Assembly: GCF_964340395.1 (NCBI RefSeq)
Contig: NC_135567.1
Location: forward strand, 12,287,984-12,351,983
Direction of reading: 5' to 3'
DNA: 64,000 nt
Source of the DNA: Glandiceps talaboti
Lineage: Eukaryota; Hemichordata; Enteropneusta; Spengelidae
Within the stretch, counting starts at the first letter, position 1. Every line of letters starts with the position of its first letter. The notes under the pieces were generated by a model, which did no database searches, was not told the origin of the DNA, and saw only the letters and a program-made list of their open reading frames with translations. Below are positions 1 to 59,837 of the stretch, piece by piece. Made by a program: the position numbers and the translations under genes.

Positions 1-48058
<48,058 letters not shown>

Positions 48059-48690
48059 AAGATTTTCATCTCACTGATTCCAAGTATTTCATGTAATATA
48101 ATCGTCTCTAAGTACTGATGAAAGAAATGCAATATTGCGTACCTTATATCTGCATTTATATATTTAGTCAAACATATAACCCATAATTCACGAATCATAT
48201 ATTTATATATTAGTAACGTAATAATAACAATGTAAGGCCGCCTATATGATACTACTCGTCGAGTTTTATAAAGCAATATTTAAAAAAATACGTTTTTGCT
48301 ACTAAACCTTTACAAGAGATATTATTGCAATGTAATCAAGAGATTTTATACATTACGAGATAAAATCAAGAGATATGTACTCAAGTTTTTTATTTGAAAT
48401 TGTAATCGCAGCAACTAACATTTATTATTGTAAAATAATGACGAAGTTATTTGATAATGAACTGGGAATATTTTAGTAACTTAAATGCAATATATGACAG
48501 TACTTACAGTCGAATATTCAGGTAAAAAATTATAATCTGCATTTGGAAGGGAAAGTTACTTTTGATACGCATATTACAGACATATTTATGTTATTATTGT
48601 AATATTTTATAATTCTACCCCGTCATTTTTTTATAACGAATGTATATGTATAATGTATTTATCCAATAAAATGTATATTTCATATCATTT
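48059..48690 (+). other. 3' UTR
   Basis: AT-rich, about 630 nt, no domain-bearing ORF, ending shortly after the poly(A) signal. Confidence 0.75.
48665..48670 (+). terminator. Poly(A) signal AATAAA
   Basis: atccAATAAAatgtatattt, followed about 25-40 bp on by the T/GT-rich atttttcgttgtcttc, as expected for the 3' end of the giant gene. Confidence 0.8.
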
Positions 48691-48830
48691 TTCGTTGTCT
48701 TCTCATGGTTAAGTTACGCCGTGATTGTTAGCATTAACTAATTTAATCACAAGTTTGTGACATAATACAGATATCACGCCGTGGCCAACAGGAACATGTT
48801 ACTAACAGGATAAGGAAATAAATGAGCAAA

Positions 48831-48995
48831 ACAGCAGAGACTTGTATCACATTTCATGGCTTGACAAGAACTATTTCATGGCCTCATTGTATGTACATGA
48901 AATGCCAGGGAAATTTGTTTGTGTATGTGAACTAATATGAAAAGTGGCCAACTATTCTTATCAAATGATAGAATGTAATACAAGTCTCTGCTGTT
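48831..48995. mobile_element. Foldback repeat (acagcagagacttgtatcac)
   Basis: 165 bp with about 22-bp inverted ends (acagcagagacttgtatcac and its complement ending ctctgctgt). A related arm lies at 29,400-29,475. Confidence 0.75.
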
Positions 48996-49356
48996 CCAAC
49001 ATGCTGTACAAAGTGTTATTAATCCAATCCAATCCAGTTGTTTACTTTACCTGTTTGTAACAACTTTCCTTTGCCCAGGTCTGATGTCGACATTTGTATA
49101 TATTCACAGCCAGCCAACTTACTTGTTTGTGATATATCTAATGATTCTCTGTTAATAGGGCGAAAACAAACCTGGTCAGAACTTCTAGAAACCCTTCGAG
49201 TTAAGTTTCGTTGAGACATGTCTGTGTGTCTCACATGTTACTAATATTTTCAAACAGAGGGGAGATTAATTACAATGTACAAATCTATAGTTCAATGTTG
49301 GAAGTCAGAAGTTGGAAGTCTGAAGTCCCCTGGCGGCTTTCGTAATGATTACAGTG

Positions 49357-49650
49357 TTCAGCCAAGGAATATACGAGTGACCTAAGGGGCCTTTGTCACT
49401 ACGAGTCACTAGACGTGTAGTGATAACCCTTAGGTCACGAGTATTTTTTCCGGATAACATAATAATACCAATGCCAGTAATATTAAGGAAAAATCGAGGA
49501 AAGCAATGACAAGTCTAGGTTTGGCATTGAAAAACCAGGTGGGGGTCGTGTAACCGGAACCAAACAATTGTATTAGGCTTAACATGATTCTCTTATACAC
49601 AACAGTAATTCCCCAGTCATTTTCTTGGCCTTTCTGACGTTCCAAAGTAG
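49357..49650. mobile_element. Dispersed element family 3, copy 5
   Basis: Same orientation as 16,495: gacctaaggggcctttgtcac, gagtcactagacg, ggataacataataatacca. It abuts or overlaps the left end of duplication A. Confidence 0.75.
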
Positions 49651-50640
49651 ATAATTGATATTAATCTGTTGTTGGCTTGGGCCTTATAATCCATATTACC
49701 AAGCGTGTTTCTTGACTACGTTTTGCAACACTTGAACTTGCACTCTCTAATATTATGGGTGTTTACTCAGACCGTCCCTGACATGAATCATACCATGGGG
49801 GCGAAACCAAGCCCTAACACACTCAACTCACTCGCCCATTAAAGACCTACCCAAATACACATTGTTCATTCTCGCAAACCAGAGCTATCGTTTCTTCCGC
49901 TACACTTCTTTACCGTAAAACGGTCTTGGTTTGCGACGATGATATTGTTACTAGACTCTGCGTTTTCGTCCAGGAGTCGCGAAGTAACGTTTACCACCTC
50001 ACATTACAGTTACTCATAGCATGTCTAAGTACATTTACGTCTTAGCATCACTAGGTAATATGTGTGCAAACAGTGTCACGCGAACGTAAATGGTGTTTAT
50101 TGAGCTAACAATAGTGTATTCATGAGGTGTGACCGGGGAAATCCCTTTAAAACCCCTGAGTACCCTTCGCTTTCATCAGTAGCACGCTTCAATAGAGCAT
50201 AGCTACTACCAATCACTTGCAGCCGTTCGTCTCACTTCATTACATACACAGTACCCTGGTGTGATTGTTAACTTATCCGGGTACACAGCGCCATCTCACT
50301 TCAATCAAAACTTGCAAATATCACCAATAAATTATAAGTACTGTGCAGACATAAAACTGGGTGTAATTCTTGCATTGAGAGGTCATAAGGTTAAATTATT
50401 TTTGTATAACAAATAGGGGCGGCAGAGATGGTGTGCGATTTCAGAAAAAATGTGGCTGGTTCCCACTGCTTTCGTCTTAGAAGGCAACCAATATATTGAC
50501 TGAGAAAATATCTCATGTTTGGTTCATTTGCATTAACATTGTTCTTTCATTGAATTATTTTTCTATGACACACACACGGTCAACTGTTTTTATTTCGAGT
50601 GGTTTTGTGTGAGTCATTGAGTAGACCTGCTGGAGTGATC
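49573..50640 (+). repeat. Duplication A, copy 1
   Basis: About 1.07 kb, direct repeat of 51,483-52,545 with roughly 90% identity by eye and small indels. Carries a promoter-like block (50,145-50,180), in which the TATA is altered to tttaaaa, and a gtaccctgg...ccgggtac hairpin at about 50,250. Ends are fuzzy. Confidence 0.85.
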
Positions 50641-51482
50641 AGTTGTAGGTTGTATGCTGCAGATTTGAGCATTGCCTCTGCGTCAATTATTTTTTCAATA
50701 GGCAACAAGTTTAATTAATATCTGAACCACGGTTGATATTCGATATTGAACACGATCAATTTGGGAGACGATTTCACGTTTTATTGCAAGTTAAGGTGTA
50801 TAGCAAAAAAGAATGCTTCGGCCATTTTTCCTTTACAATATATATGTACAAGTTCATCATAGTATACTGACCATAAGTATCATCAATTTCGCGTAAGTGT
50901 CTATTTTGTTCGGTTTATTGTAAAAAGATGTATCCCTAAACACTAGTGAAGATGATGATCCGGTGACAGACAGTCTAGTTAGACCCTTCCGATGACTGGG
51001 GTTTATCAACACGTGTTTCTATCGTCGTGGTCAAAGGGAATTGAAAACACACATTGTCACACCAAAATGACATACTGTTTTCACATTAACACTATACCAA
51101 TACCACTCTCATCAATATGATGAGTGTAACAATCATACTTCTCATAGGGTTCCTGTCTAAAGAGCTTTATACATGTGAAGCAATGGATTTGGGACAGCAA
51201 TTTACCAGATCCACTTAAAATTACTGTAAATGTAAGAAGTAAACTTAACTATCCTGTGTGCTGTATTGTGCTTTGAAAATCTTTTGAGTGTCTTTTGCAA
51301 GAACAAGAAGAATGTATCTTGTCAACAGATGTGGGGGGGGGGGGTGTCAGTGTGTTTTTTTTATTTGTCAGAGGGGTTGGGGGTTGGATTGTTTCGTGGA
51401 TGAATGGCAGGGGGTCACTATTTTTAAGTACAACACGAACAAGGGCCCACCCCCGGCCGTAAAAACTGATCGCTCCCTTTAA
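50641..51482. other. Spacer between the two A copies, no gene seen
   Basis: About 840 bp of unique AT-rich sequence with a poly(G) patch near 51,331. If A1 and A2 were LTRs, this would be the internal region; no gag/pol-like frame is visible. Confidence 0.5.
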
Positions 51483-52545
51483 TAGGCCTAACTTGATCCT
51501 TACACACAACATTATTTCCCCGTCATTTTCTTGGCCGTTCTGACGTTCCAAACTACAATGTAGATAATTGATATACATATGTTGTTGGCTTTGGCCTTAT
51601 AATCCATATTACCAAGCATGTTTCTTGACTACGTTTAGCAGCACTTGAACTTGCACTCTATAATATTATGGGTGTTTACTCAGACCTTCCCTGATACGAA
51701 TCATACCATGGTGGCGAAACCAAACCTAACATATTCAACTCACTCGCCCATTAAAGACCTGCCCAAATACACATTGTTCATTCTCGCAAACCAGAGATAT
51801 TGTTTCTTCCGCTACACTTCAAAATAAAAACTGTACCGTAAAACGGCCGTGTTTTGCGACGATGATATAGTTACTAGACTCTGCGTTTTCGTCCAGGAGT
51901 CGCGAAGTAACGTTTACCACCTCACATTACACTTACACATAGCATTAAAGTAACATGTGTGCGAACAGTGTCAAGCGAACGTATTATGGTGTTTACTGAG
52001 CTAACAATACAGTGTGTATTCATGAGGTGTGACCGGGGAAACCCCTATAAAACCCCTGAGTACACTTCGCTTTCATCAGTAGCACGCTTCAATAGAGCAT
52101 AGCTACTACCAATCACTTGCAGCCGTTCGTCTCACTTCTATACATATACAGTACCCTGGCGTGATTGTTAACTTATCAGGGTACACAGCGCCATCTCACT
52201 TCAATCAAAACTGGCAAATATCACCAATAAATTATAAGTACTGTGCTAGAAATAAACCGAGGTGTAATTCTTGCATTGAGAGGCCATAAGGTTGAATTAG
52301 TTTTGTATAATGAATAGGGGTGAGAGGGGTTGTATGCGACTTCAAAAGTCCGTGGCTGTTTTCAACTGCATTCGTCTCAGAAATCAACTCATATATTATT
52401 GATTGAGAAAATATCCCATGCTTAGTTCACATACATTAAAATTGTTGTTTGAGTGAGTTATCTTGCAATTGCACACACAATCACCTGTTTTGTTTAGAGC
52501 GCGGCTTTGCCATGGTGAGTCATTGTGTAGAGCAGTTAGGGTGGT
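51483..52545 (+). repeat. Duplication A, copy 2
   Basis: Direct repeat of 49,573-50,640, offset about 1,900 bp. Same order of blocks: tctgacgttcc, gttggctt, cattctcgcaaaccagag, gaggtgtgaccggggaaa, catcagtagcacgcttc, then the hairpin. Confidence 0.85.
52046..52080 (+). promoter_or_regulatory. TATA box and initiator (candidate promoter)
   Basis: ctataaaacccc (TATA from 52,046) followed by TCAGT (A at 52,078), spacing 32 bp, which suits a TATA-Inr core promoter on the + strand. The A1 copy keeps the initiator and all between, but has tttaaaa instead of tataaaa. Confidence 0.5.
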
Positions 52546-52566
52546 TAGCTCCAAGTTGAAATTTGT

Positions 52567-52675
<109 letters not shown>

Positions 52676-52853
52676 CGGGGCTCAAAGCTCATTATGTGTT
52701 CACATACACTTGATACACTTAGTCTGAAATATATGCCTGCTAATCTGTTGGAAATGACTACACCCAATTCATAAGCAAATTAGCAGACATTGTGTATTTG
52801 TGAGTGTATCGAGTGTATGTGAACAAATACGTAAGCTTTGACACCCTCCCCCA

Positions 52854-53123
<270 letters not shown>

Positions 53124-53152
53124 TGTGATTGGTCACCTGTTGCTTTCGGCAG

Positions 53153-53285
53153 GTGAATCCCCACCTGGAGTTATCAATTATTCAAATGAGTATTTACAAG
53201 GCAAGACACCCCAATCTGAGGACTTCCAGAACGGGCGTCTTGCAGTTGGTAGCATCACTCAACTTTCGCATATTCAACGTGCAGG
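53153..53285 (+). CDS. Candidate internal exon (unknown protein)
   Basis: Between ctttcggcag and gtaaga. Read in the phase that also opens the candidate exon at 54,579, it gives ESPPGVINYSNEYLQGK ... GRLAVGSITQLSHIQRAG. A second frame is open too. No known domain; evidence is splice signals and frame linkage only. Confidence 0.3.
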
Positions 53286-53540
53286 GTAAGAGGTTATGCA
53301 CTTACTATTTATTATGCTTGTGTTATTTTTATTAGTCCTCATTGATGAATCTGTGTCATGTTCGCTTTGTCGTCTTTCTATTTAGAGCTGTATAAGGGTT
53401 ATTTCCTATTGTCTACACATTACGTGAATGAAAATCTCATACTGAGTACAACATGTCCACGTCTCAGCACCGCAGTCATTTAGTGACCCAGGTCACACAT
53501 GTAATTTGAATAGCCCGACAATTTGTAACAACATCCACTG

Positions 53541-53776
53541 GGTGCACCTCAATCTGATTAAAATCTGATGTGGTGGAAGCGGCTAGATGCCTTTATTTAA
53601 ATGTACATCATTTTGTGTCATTTGTTTTGCTCCGAGTGATCGCTGTCGTCCCACATCTGTGGGAAGGCGGCGATCACTCGGAACAAAACAAACGACTCAA
53701 AACGATGGAAATAGAGGTAAATAAAGGCATCTAGCCGCTTCCACCACATCAGATTTTAATCAGATTGAGGTGCACC
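53541..53776. mobile_element. Foldback element with about 100-bp arms
   Basis: ggtgcacctcaatctgatt...cggctagatgcctttattta and its reverse complement (taaataaaggcatctagccg...aatcagattgaggtgcacc) face each other, with a second stem ccgagtgatcgc / gcgatcactcgg inside. 236 bp, no ORF. Confidence 0.92.
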
Positions 53777-54019
53777 TTTGATAGAAATTCATCTGAAGTG
53801 TTCAAAATAAGCACAGAAAGCAGAAATGCTGGACAGGCTGTGGGTCATCGTATGAGACAGAACGCGATCATGTGGAACACTATGGCTTGTGATTTTTGTA
53901 CGATTGCTGCCTTTATATTTGGAGCAGGGGAAAAGATTCCTTTTTGCGAGGATGCCGAGTTTATAGGATTTAACAAATGTGTTTTCCCGTCACCAAAATA
54001 TTATTATGAGTTTAGTTAT
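53777..54019 (+). other. Unassigned stretch with an 87-codon open frame
   Basis: The open frame ending at 54,028 (with NAIMWNTMACDFCTIAAFIF) starts inside the foldback element, has no ATG context and no counterpart before the second B copy. Not called a gene. Confidence 0.4.
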
Positions 54020-54578
54020 AATTCATGAATTGCAATGTCATGTCATATCACACCCTGCGTATGTATGAATATGTCGACTTAAACTTGATCGTGATGAAAT
54101 TCGAAGAATTAATCTCTTAACTTGCATAAACTTCGACTCTCTGTAAAGAGAAAGATGGTTTCACCCATCATGAGTAAGGATTAGTGTAAATGAATTACTG
54201 TTACAGCTAAAATGATGTAGGCTTGATGTTTCACTCATGTAACATGACATTATTACACACCCTCAGACAACTTCTAATGCAAACGAAACAATTACATAGG
54301 TACATATGTGCCATGCACAGTGGGGGTGTAGAAGTAGTCAAGTTGATATGTTGAGAATCAGTTTGTAAATAAACATTTGCAGCTATTAAAATCATCAAGT
54401 CCATGGGTAATGTTTTCATTAGAAGCCGGTTTTTGCTGTGAAAGAATAGCAATGCTTATCAGTGTTCAGTGTGATTGGGTGAGGGACCCTGCTCAGTGTG
54501 TTTGGTGTGTCTCAGTTATTGCTAGTCTAGAGTTGAAATATGTATATCTTTGTGTTAAAATGTTTTTATTTTCTGTAG

Positions 54579-54647
54579 AATTGTGAACACAAGATGTCGC
54601 CAATTCTGGAGCAAGGTGACCGCCACGCCTTCTTTGGATAGGCCAGG
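54579..54647 (+). CDS. Candidate exon in duplication B copy 1
   Basis: Flanked by tttctgtag and gtacgt. In phase 2 it reads IVNTRCRQFWSKVTATPSLD, open and continuing the frame of the 53,153 candidate exon. The matching segment of copy 2 keeps both splice sites. Unknown family. Confidence 0.35.
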
Positions 54648-54826
54648 GTACGTTATTTAAATTTCTGTAGGACTGGTAGACACTGAACTTTTGACCCCAA
54701 TTTCTGAATGTTATGGTGCTCGTACTGCTTACTCACTATTATTTGTTAGTTTAGTCGACGAGAAAAAAAAATTATGTGTTGTCGATAACATGGCCTTGGA
54801 AAATAGGGTAGGTAGGCTGAAATTTT

Positions 54827-54876
54827 ATTTTATTTTATTTTATTTTATTTTATTTTATTTTATTTTATTTTATTTT
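54827..54876. repeat. (TTTTA)n microsatellite
   Basis: About ten TTTTA units; copy 2 of duplication B has no such expansion. Confidence 0.97.
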
Positions 54877-55148
54877 TTCGGTTTTTGATTTTGAAAAAAA
54901 TATTACTTCCACCCAAAACAAACAATATGTCTGTCAGAATACATCTTCTGTGATAGTTTGATGAAATATGTACAGACATACATCACCGGGGAAAGAAAAC
55001 AGACGTAAACGAAGTTTTGTTATTTTAAATGTATTTTTTAAAAATGAAATATACGTTCTGAGGCTTAAACTACTGTCGGTAGGGTTATCGGAAATACAAT
55101 TTTGTTTTATTTCGTTCAGGGAGACATGTCCAAGTTTTGCTTAAAAAA

Positions 55149-55378
55149 CAGCATTTATTAAAAGTACACGACGTTTCCGCTATACATGCACATACAGCCT
55201 TTTTTTTCTTTTCAACGGCTTTGTGTATAAAACTGTACTAAACTGACCTGGGTAACGCGCTTGTCTTTTATTCACTTTGCATTTTTAGTTCAATACAATA
55301 TTTTTCAGTCTACATCAAGCCCTTGAACAAGGCTACCCCTGAACAGCCGAAACGTTGGGTACTTTTAATAAATGCTGA
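55149..55378. mobile_element. Foldback element inserted only in duplication B copy 1
   Basis: cagcatttattaaaagtac...cgacgtttccgc at the left is the reverse complement of gccgaaacgtt.ggtacttttaataaatgctg at the right. Copy 2 has no such sequence at the matching place (about 58,820). Confidence 0.85.
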
Positions 55379-55620
55379 TTTTTAGTGAATCTTATTATAC
55401 AACTGGTATTATCCGACACAGAATCTATCGTGGTGTCGCTATTCCTTATCGTTGTAAATCAAATGCTTGGGTACGAAACACAAACAATCCACGCTCACAG
55501 TAGTTATGGCAACAAAGTGGTGCGACTAAGTTTCGAAAAAAATGTCACCGAGGCCTTTTGATGTTGCGAAATCAACAGGTGTACAACAAATCGCCAATAT
55601 GTGAGTTTACAATAGTAAAG

Positions 55621-55628
55621 TGACGTCA
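55621..55628 (+). promoter_or_regulatory. CRE palindrome TGACGTCA, B copy 1
   Basis: Full CREB/ATF consensus 106 bp upstream of the ATG mini-exon, conserved in copy 2 at 59,064. Activity is inference. Confidence 0.45.
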
Positions 55629-55726
55629 CCCAACACAGAACAAGACCAACTCTAATTACTTCGGGTTTTAGACACCACGGCGCATGGTAATTATATTTTG
55701 ACTGTGTTTCTTGTGTTACCGTAAAC

Positions 55727-55760
55727 ATGGGTGCGGTTCATTCAGTCACGACATTTAATG
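55727..55760 (+). CDS. Candidate first coding exon MGAVHSVTTFN, B copy 1
   Basis: ATG in good context (gtaaacATGg), 11 codons plus one base, then a GTAATG donor. Residues MGAVHS fit an N-myristoylation start (Gly2, Ser6). The copy at 59,172 is identical. The downstream exon was not found. Confidence 0.35.
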
Positions 55761-55985
55761 GTAATGTATATATACTGTAAGCAGACTTATGGGGTTGTCT
55801 GCACCAGTACACATGACCCGATCAGGTTAAATGCAATTGTTGGCAGCATTCTCCAGAGCTATTATTTCTTCCGCGGCATGCAACCACGGTCTCTTAGCGA
55901 TACGTAGAGAAGGCTGTTATGTAGGAGGATGACATGCAGGTCCGTTCTCAAATACACGATGTCGTAAAACAGAGTATAAGAACTG

Positions 55986-56017
55986 TTTGTTTGTTTGTTT
56001 GTTTGTTTGTTTGTTTA
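55986..56017. repeat. (GTTT)n microsatellite
   Basis: Eight units; only about two and a half at the matching place in copy 2. Confidence 0.95.
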
Positions 56018-56414
56018 AATTTAATTACGTCGTAATGAGGGCTGTTCAAACTGTTTTATGCGATAGATAAATTGAAGTGCCATCCGACCAGTCTTCTCGA
56101 GTTAATGACAAAGCTAACAAGCTACTTCATGAGTAGTTTGGAGGTAAACATATCCAAATAATGAATTCTCTGTGAGAACAGCTCATATACTAGTGTTGTT
56201 GTACACACCAATGTGTCTATGAATATCGAATTCATGGGATTTGTATGAAATTACGCCCTCGGTCCAATTCAATAATTTGAGAACATGGACCGGTGACCTT
56301 GACTTTCTGCACGTATATATAACTTTCAGTAGTGGCCTGGTAAACAGATACACCATTATGCAGGAAACAGTGAACGGACTATACAGTACTCCACATCCAC
56401 CAATATGTCTTCCA

Positions 56415-56657
56415 GTCCATCCATCGATCCATTTATCCATCCATCCATCCACTCACCTATCCATCCGTTCTTCCGGAAAGCTATTCATCACCCACTCACC
56501 CACCCATCCATCCATTCATCCTTCTATCTATCAATCTATCCATCCATCCATCCGTCCGTATGTACGCACGTCTGTGCTTGCAGGTGTTCGTGAGCGTTTG
56601 TGTGTGTGTCAAAGCAGGCAGATACGGAGCAACAGCACGACACACACATACATACAT

Positions 56658-56703
<46 letters not shown>

Positions 56704-56751
56704 TGACTAAGAAAAACGCAAGCAGGTATGCAAGTAGACAGACAGACAGAC

Positions 56752-56812
<61 letters not shown>

Positions 56813-56882
56813 AAGACAGGCAAGCAGGCAAGAAATCAGACGGACAGACAGACCAACCGAGAGACAGACAGACGAACATACA

Positions 56883-56914
<32 letters not shown>

Positions 56915-56962
56915 AACAAACAAACAAACAAACAAACAAACAAACAAACAAACAAACAAACA
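56415..56962. repeat. Compound (CCAT)n-(CAGA)n-(CATA)n-(CAAA)n repeat, B copy 1
   Basis: Same block order as 59,838-60,422 in copy 2, so it existed before the duplication and has since changed in length independently. Confidence 0.95.
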
Positions 56963-58320
56963 AAATCATGAAGTGCAGTGAAAAAATACAATACATATGC
57001 TTCCAGCAAACTTATTGAAAATATGTCCGTTACTATTTATGCATTTGACGTTTACTCTTTGTATGATGTGTAGTCATACGACGTCATATAGAAATTAACC
57101 TGTAGCCCCGAGCTACTAAACAGTAAATAAATACCTGTATTTACCTCCTCGTCGACACACAGTAGTTTGATTCAGTTTGCTAATAGATCGACCCACCGTC
57201 TGTCTGTTGAATTCCTGGAAGAGTGCACAGTAGCAGTGTGATATGCACGAACGATGTCTGAATAGTCCTGTCATTGACTCCATAGAGCAACTCCGTCGTT
57301 TATTTCAAGTGTTCGTTTTGTTATACTTAAGGACAGGACAGGTTGACCTTAATTTCCCTACGGTTGATCAACTGGTGTTACTTAGAAGTGACCTGGAAAC
57401 ATTGTCCAGATATCATCAAACAACCCATATAGCTGCTGACAGGAGACATCAATAGATCTACTGCTGAAGTAGAAAATGTCCTGATGTGGAACACTTTGTC
57501 TAACGCATGTTTCCTTATACGTATTCGGTGTCTACTATTTTCAATTCTTCCACTTGGTCAAGTTACATGTAAGGTGCGGAAATGATTTTGATACCCCCCC
57601 CCCCCCCCGTGCAAAATTTCAGGCACAAATATTGATCACAGGGATATATTACTTAGAAGGGAATAAAGGTGCGAGGAGCGAATAACAAATATTTTAGTTT
57701 TGGTTATAATTGCATCGTGATGTCATATCACGCCCTGCGTATGTACGAATAAGTCGGCTTAAACCTGACCGTGATGAAATTCTAAGATTTAATCTATTAA
57801 CTTGCATAAAATTCGACTCTGTGTATGAATAGAAAGATGGTTTCCCCCATCATGATTGAGGGTTAATGTAAAAGAATGACATTTATTACACATCCTCAGG
57901 CAACTTCTAATGCAAAGTAAACAATTACATAGGTGTCGTGCACAGCGGGGACGTAGAAGTAGTGATATGTTGATTATCAGTTAGAACCATATACTCCATG
58001 TGTAATGTTTTTCCTTAGAAGCCTGTTTTTACTGCACTGTGAAAGAATAGTAGTGCTTATCAGTGTTCAATGTGATTGGGCAAAGGATCCTGGTGTGTTT
58101 ATTGTGTCTAGATCACTAGCTCTGTTATTGTTAGTCTAGAGTTGAAATATGTCTAGCTCTGTGTCCATCAGAAACATAATGTCCCATCATTGAGAAATCA
58201 AGCCTGTGTAAGATGCATCACAAGTTGTCTGAGAGTGTGTATTAAATATCATGTTACAAGAGTGAAACACCATGCCTATATCATTTTAACTATTATATGA
58301 TATGTGACTTTTTTCTGCAG

Positions 58321-58390
58321 GGTTGCTGAACAAAAGATGTCGCCAATTCTGGAGCAACGTGACCGCCATGCCCTCTTTGGATAGGCCAGG
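58321..58390 (+). pseudogene. Candidate exon, B copy 2, frame-shifted at its start
   Basis: Between ttttctgcag and gtacgt; reads RCRQFWSNVTAMPSLDRPG. It is one base longer near its start than copy 1 (70 vs 69 nt), so the same upstream phase would hit a stop. Either a decayed copy or used with a different upstream exon. Confidence 0.3.
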
Positions 58391-59063
58391 GTACGTTATT
58401 TAAATTTCTGTAGGACTGGTAGACGCTGAACTTTTGACCCCAATTTCCAAATGTTATTGTGCTCTTACTGCTTACTCACTGTTATTTCCTAGTTTAGTCG
58501 AAAAAATAATTGTGTGCTGCCGATAAAATGGCACCGGAATATAGGGTAGGAAGGTCGAAATTGTATTTCTTTTCTTTTAACGTTATGTTTATATTTTTGA
58601 AAAATATTGTTTCGACCTAAAGACAAATAAAATGTCAGAATACACCTTATGTGATAGTTTGATGAAATATGTAGACATCACGGAGCAATGAAAACAGACA
58701 TGTGCGAAGGTCAAGAAGACAAAACAATTCTCATCTTATTGTTTTAAATGTTTTAACAAATGGTTTAGGTTCGGAACCTTAAACTACTGTCGGTCTGGTT
58801 ATCGGAAATACGGTTTCTTTTATTAGGCCTTATTATAAAACTGAAATTGTCCAACACGAAGGCTATAATGGTGTCGATATTTCCCATCGTCGCAAATCAA
58901 ATACTTGACTAAACATCAATAAACACTAACAATCCAAGCTTACAGTAGTAATAGCAACAAAGTGGTGCGACTACGTTTTGACAAAAATTTCATATAAGCC
59001 TTTTGATGTTGCGAAATCAACTGCGATTCAACAGGTGTACAACATGTGTTTACAATGGCAGAG

Positions 59064-59071
59064 TGACGTCA
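59064..59071 (+). promoter_or_regulatory. CRE palindrome TGACGTCA, B copy 2
   Basis: Conserved with 55,621; 108 bp before the ATG mini-exon. Confidence 0.45.
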
Positions 59072-59171
59072 CCCAACACAGAACAAGACTAACTCTGTAA
59101 TTGCTTTCGGGTGTTAGACACCACGGCGCATAGTAATTATATTTTACTGTGTTTCTTGTGTTACCGTAAAC

Positions 59172-59205
59172 ATGGGTGCGGTTCATTCAGTCACGACATT
59201 TAATG
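59172..59205 (+). CDS. Candidate first coding exon MGAVHSVTTFN, B copy 2
   Basis: The same 34 nt and donor as 55,727-55,760, with no change, inside a run of about 60 conserved bases. Confidence 0.35.
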
Positions 59206-59837
59206 GTAATGTATGTACTGTAACCCGAGTTATGGAGTTGTCTGCACCAATACATATGACCCGATCAGGTTAAGTGCAATTGTTTGCAGCATTCTCCAGA
59301 GCTGGTATTTCTTCCGCGACATGCAACTACGGTCTCTTAGCGGCACGTAGAGAAGGCTGTGATGTAGTACGATGACATACAGGTCCATTCTCAAATACAC
59401 GATGTCGTAAAACAGAGTATAAGAACTGTTTGTTTGTTGTTTGTTTTGAATTTAATTACGTCGTAAAGAGGGCCGTTCAAACTGTTTAATGCGATAGATA
59501 AACTGAAGTGTGATCCCCACAAATCTTCTCGAGTTAACGACAAAGCTAACAACCTGCCTCATGAGTAGTTTGATATCCAAATAATGAATACTCTGTGAGA
59601 ACAGATCATATGCTAGTGTTGTTGGCACACACCAATGTCTGTGAATATTGAATTCATGGAATTTGTATGAAAATACGCCCTCGGTCCAATTCAAGAATTT
59701 GAGAACATGACCCGGTGACCTTGACTTTCTGCAGGTAGATATGACATTGGGAAGTGGCCTGGTAAACAAATAGCCTATGATTATGCAGTGAACGTACACA
59801 CTATACGGTACTCCACATCCACCAATTTGTCTGTCAT

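Larger units (their letters stand above)
54010..57660 (+). repeat. Duplication B, copy 1
   Basis: About 3.65 kb, in direct tandem with 57,690-61,095. Shared blocks in order: cctgcgtatgta, the candidate exon at 54,579, ggttatcggaaatac, the CRE at 55,621, the ATG mini-exon at 55,727, a compound microsatellite, and gacctggaaacattgtcc. It contains a foldback insert absent from copy 2. Confidence 0.88.

Noticed and set aside
49573-52545. Confident call of an LTR retrotransposon
   Set aside because: Direct repeats fit, but I see no TG...CA ends, primer-binding site, polypurine tract or gag/pol; kept as a hypothesis only.
53765-54028. 87-codon open frame after the 53.5-kb foldback
   Set aside because: Begins inside the foldback, without ATG or splice signal, and has no counterpart in copy 2.
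57243-57455. 70-residue open frame (MHERCLNSPVIDSIEQL...) in duplication B
   Set aside because: In copy 2 the ATG frame is broken by a one-base loss, and most differences between copies change amino acids, so no sign of protein-level constraint.
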